In this document: piece after piece, positions 13,880 to 13,952 of the stretch
Position numbering within the stretch: the first letter of the stretch is position 1
Layout of the letters: every line of letters begins with the position of its first letter
Assembly: GCA_934216155.1 (NCBI GenBank)
Contig: CAKQBK010000068.1
Span: 1 to 13,952 of the forward strand
Reading direction: 5' to 3'
Length of the DNA stretch: 13,952 bases
Source of the DNA: an uncultured Dialister sp.
GTDB lineage: Bacteria > Bacillota > Negativicutes > Veillonellales > Dialisteraceae
Notes under the pieces: model-generated
The model's database searches: none
Seen by the model: the letters and a program-made list of their open reading frames with translations, nothing else
What the model was told of the DNA's origin: nothing
Translations under genes and position numbers: made by a program

Positions 13880-13952
13880 GGGTTCTCAGGGTTCTCAGGG
13901 TTCTCAGGGTTCTCAGGGTTCTCAGGGTTCTCAGGGTTCTCAGGGTTCTCAG
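13880..13952. repeat. Perfect 9-bp tandem array upstream of trpF (runs off the window)
   Basis: There are eight exact copies of GGGTTCTCA (13880-13951), continuing past the window end. On the trpF strand the unit reads TGAGAACCC and leads into TTTTAGAAAAGAGG, the ribosome binding region. It belongs to the family B nonamers but, unlike the other arrays, has no sequence divergence, which suggests recent expansion. Confidence 0.95.

Noticed and set aside
13880..13952. CRISPR array
   Set aside because: The repeats are 9 bp with no unique spacers; the heptamer arrays likewise lack spacers, and no cas gene is present.

Overview
The window looks like a chromosomal segment of a mid-GC (roughly mid-40s % by eye) member of the Bacillota. 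The grounds are strong AGGAGG-type ribosome binding sites, a T-box leader, a B. subtilis-like HslV (FHATTI start), a type III pantothenate kinase, and a biotin ligase with an N-terminal DNA-binding domain. A Negativicutes lineage (Dialister/Megasphaera/Acidaminococcus-like) is my guess and is not proven by the sequence. There is no phage, plasmid or insertion-sequence gene. All protein genes are recognisable housekeeping or metabolic genes.

Layout. 167-1120 (-) sppA, a membrane-anchored signal peptide peptidase. 1374-2416 (+) azlC-azlD, a branched-chain amino acid exporter pair. 2700-3917 (-) an MFS drug-type exporter. 4146-4221 (-) tRNA-Glu(CUC) with its own promoter and terminator. 4350-5120 (-) coaX. 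7434-5791 (-) birA then bioY, a biotin ligase/repressor and biotin transporter unit with a strong promoter overlapped by a palindromic candidate operator. 9746-7861 (-) hslV-hslU, a two-component ATP-dependent protease closed by a GNRA-loop terminator. 10210-10674 (+) a PaaI-type thioesterase. 12263-10977 (-) metY (O-acetylhomoserine sulfhydrylase). 13074-12821 (-) a T-box leader whose specifier (UGC) and UGGA bulge both point to tRNA-Cys. 13856-13248 (-) trpF.

The unusual content is between the genes. Almost every intergenic gap is filled by one of three families of palindromic repeats. Family A: three copies, each about 204 bp, of a near full-length palindrome (2458, 5559, 7616), each lying just 3' of a gene, with arms that differ between copies yet stay complementary within a copy. 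Family B: elements of up to about 200 bp built from degenerate 9-bp tandem arrays (core AGGTT) around a CGCTAGCG-type centre, with terminal inverted repeats; most lie just 5' of genes. Family C: palindromes whose arms are 7-bp tandem arrays. The heptamer differs between loci, but the two arms of one locus match. The arrays border or enter genes: one arm encodes the last residues and stop of trpF, and a perfect 8-copy 9-bp array begins 24 bp upstream of the trpF start.

These repeats are the best candidate for an undescribed system: either a non-autonomous, palindrome-forming mobile repeat, or a set of structured UTR modules. The T-box of the presumed metY leader is separated from metY by about 560 bp filled with three such elements, so whether it still controls metY is open.
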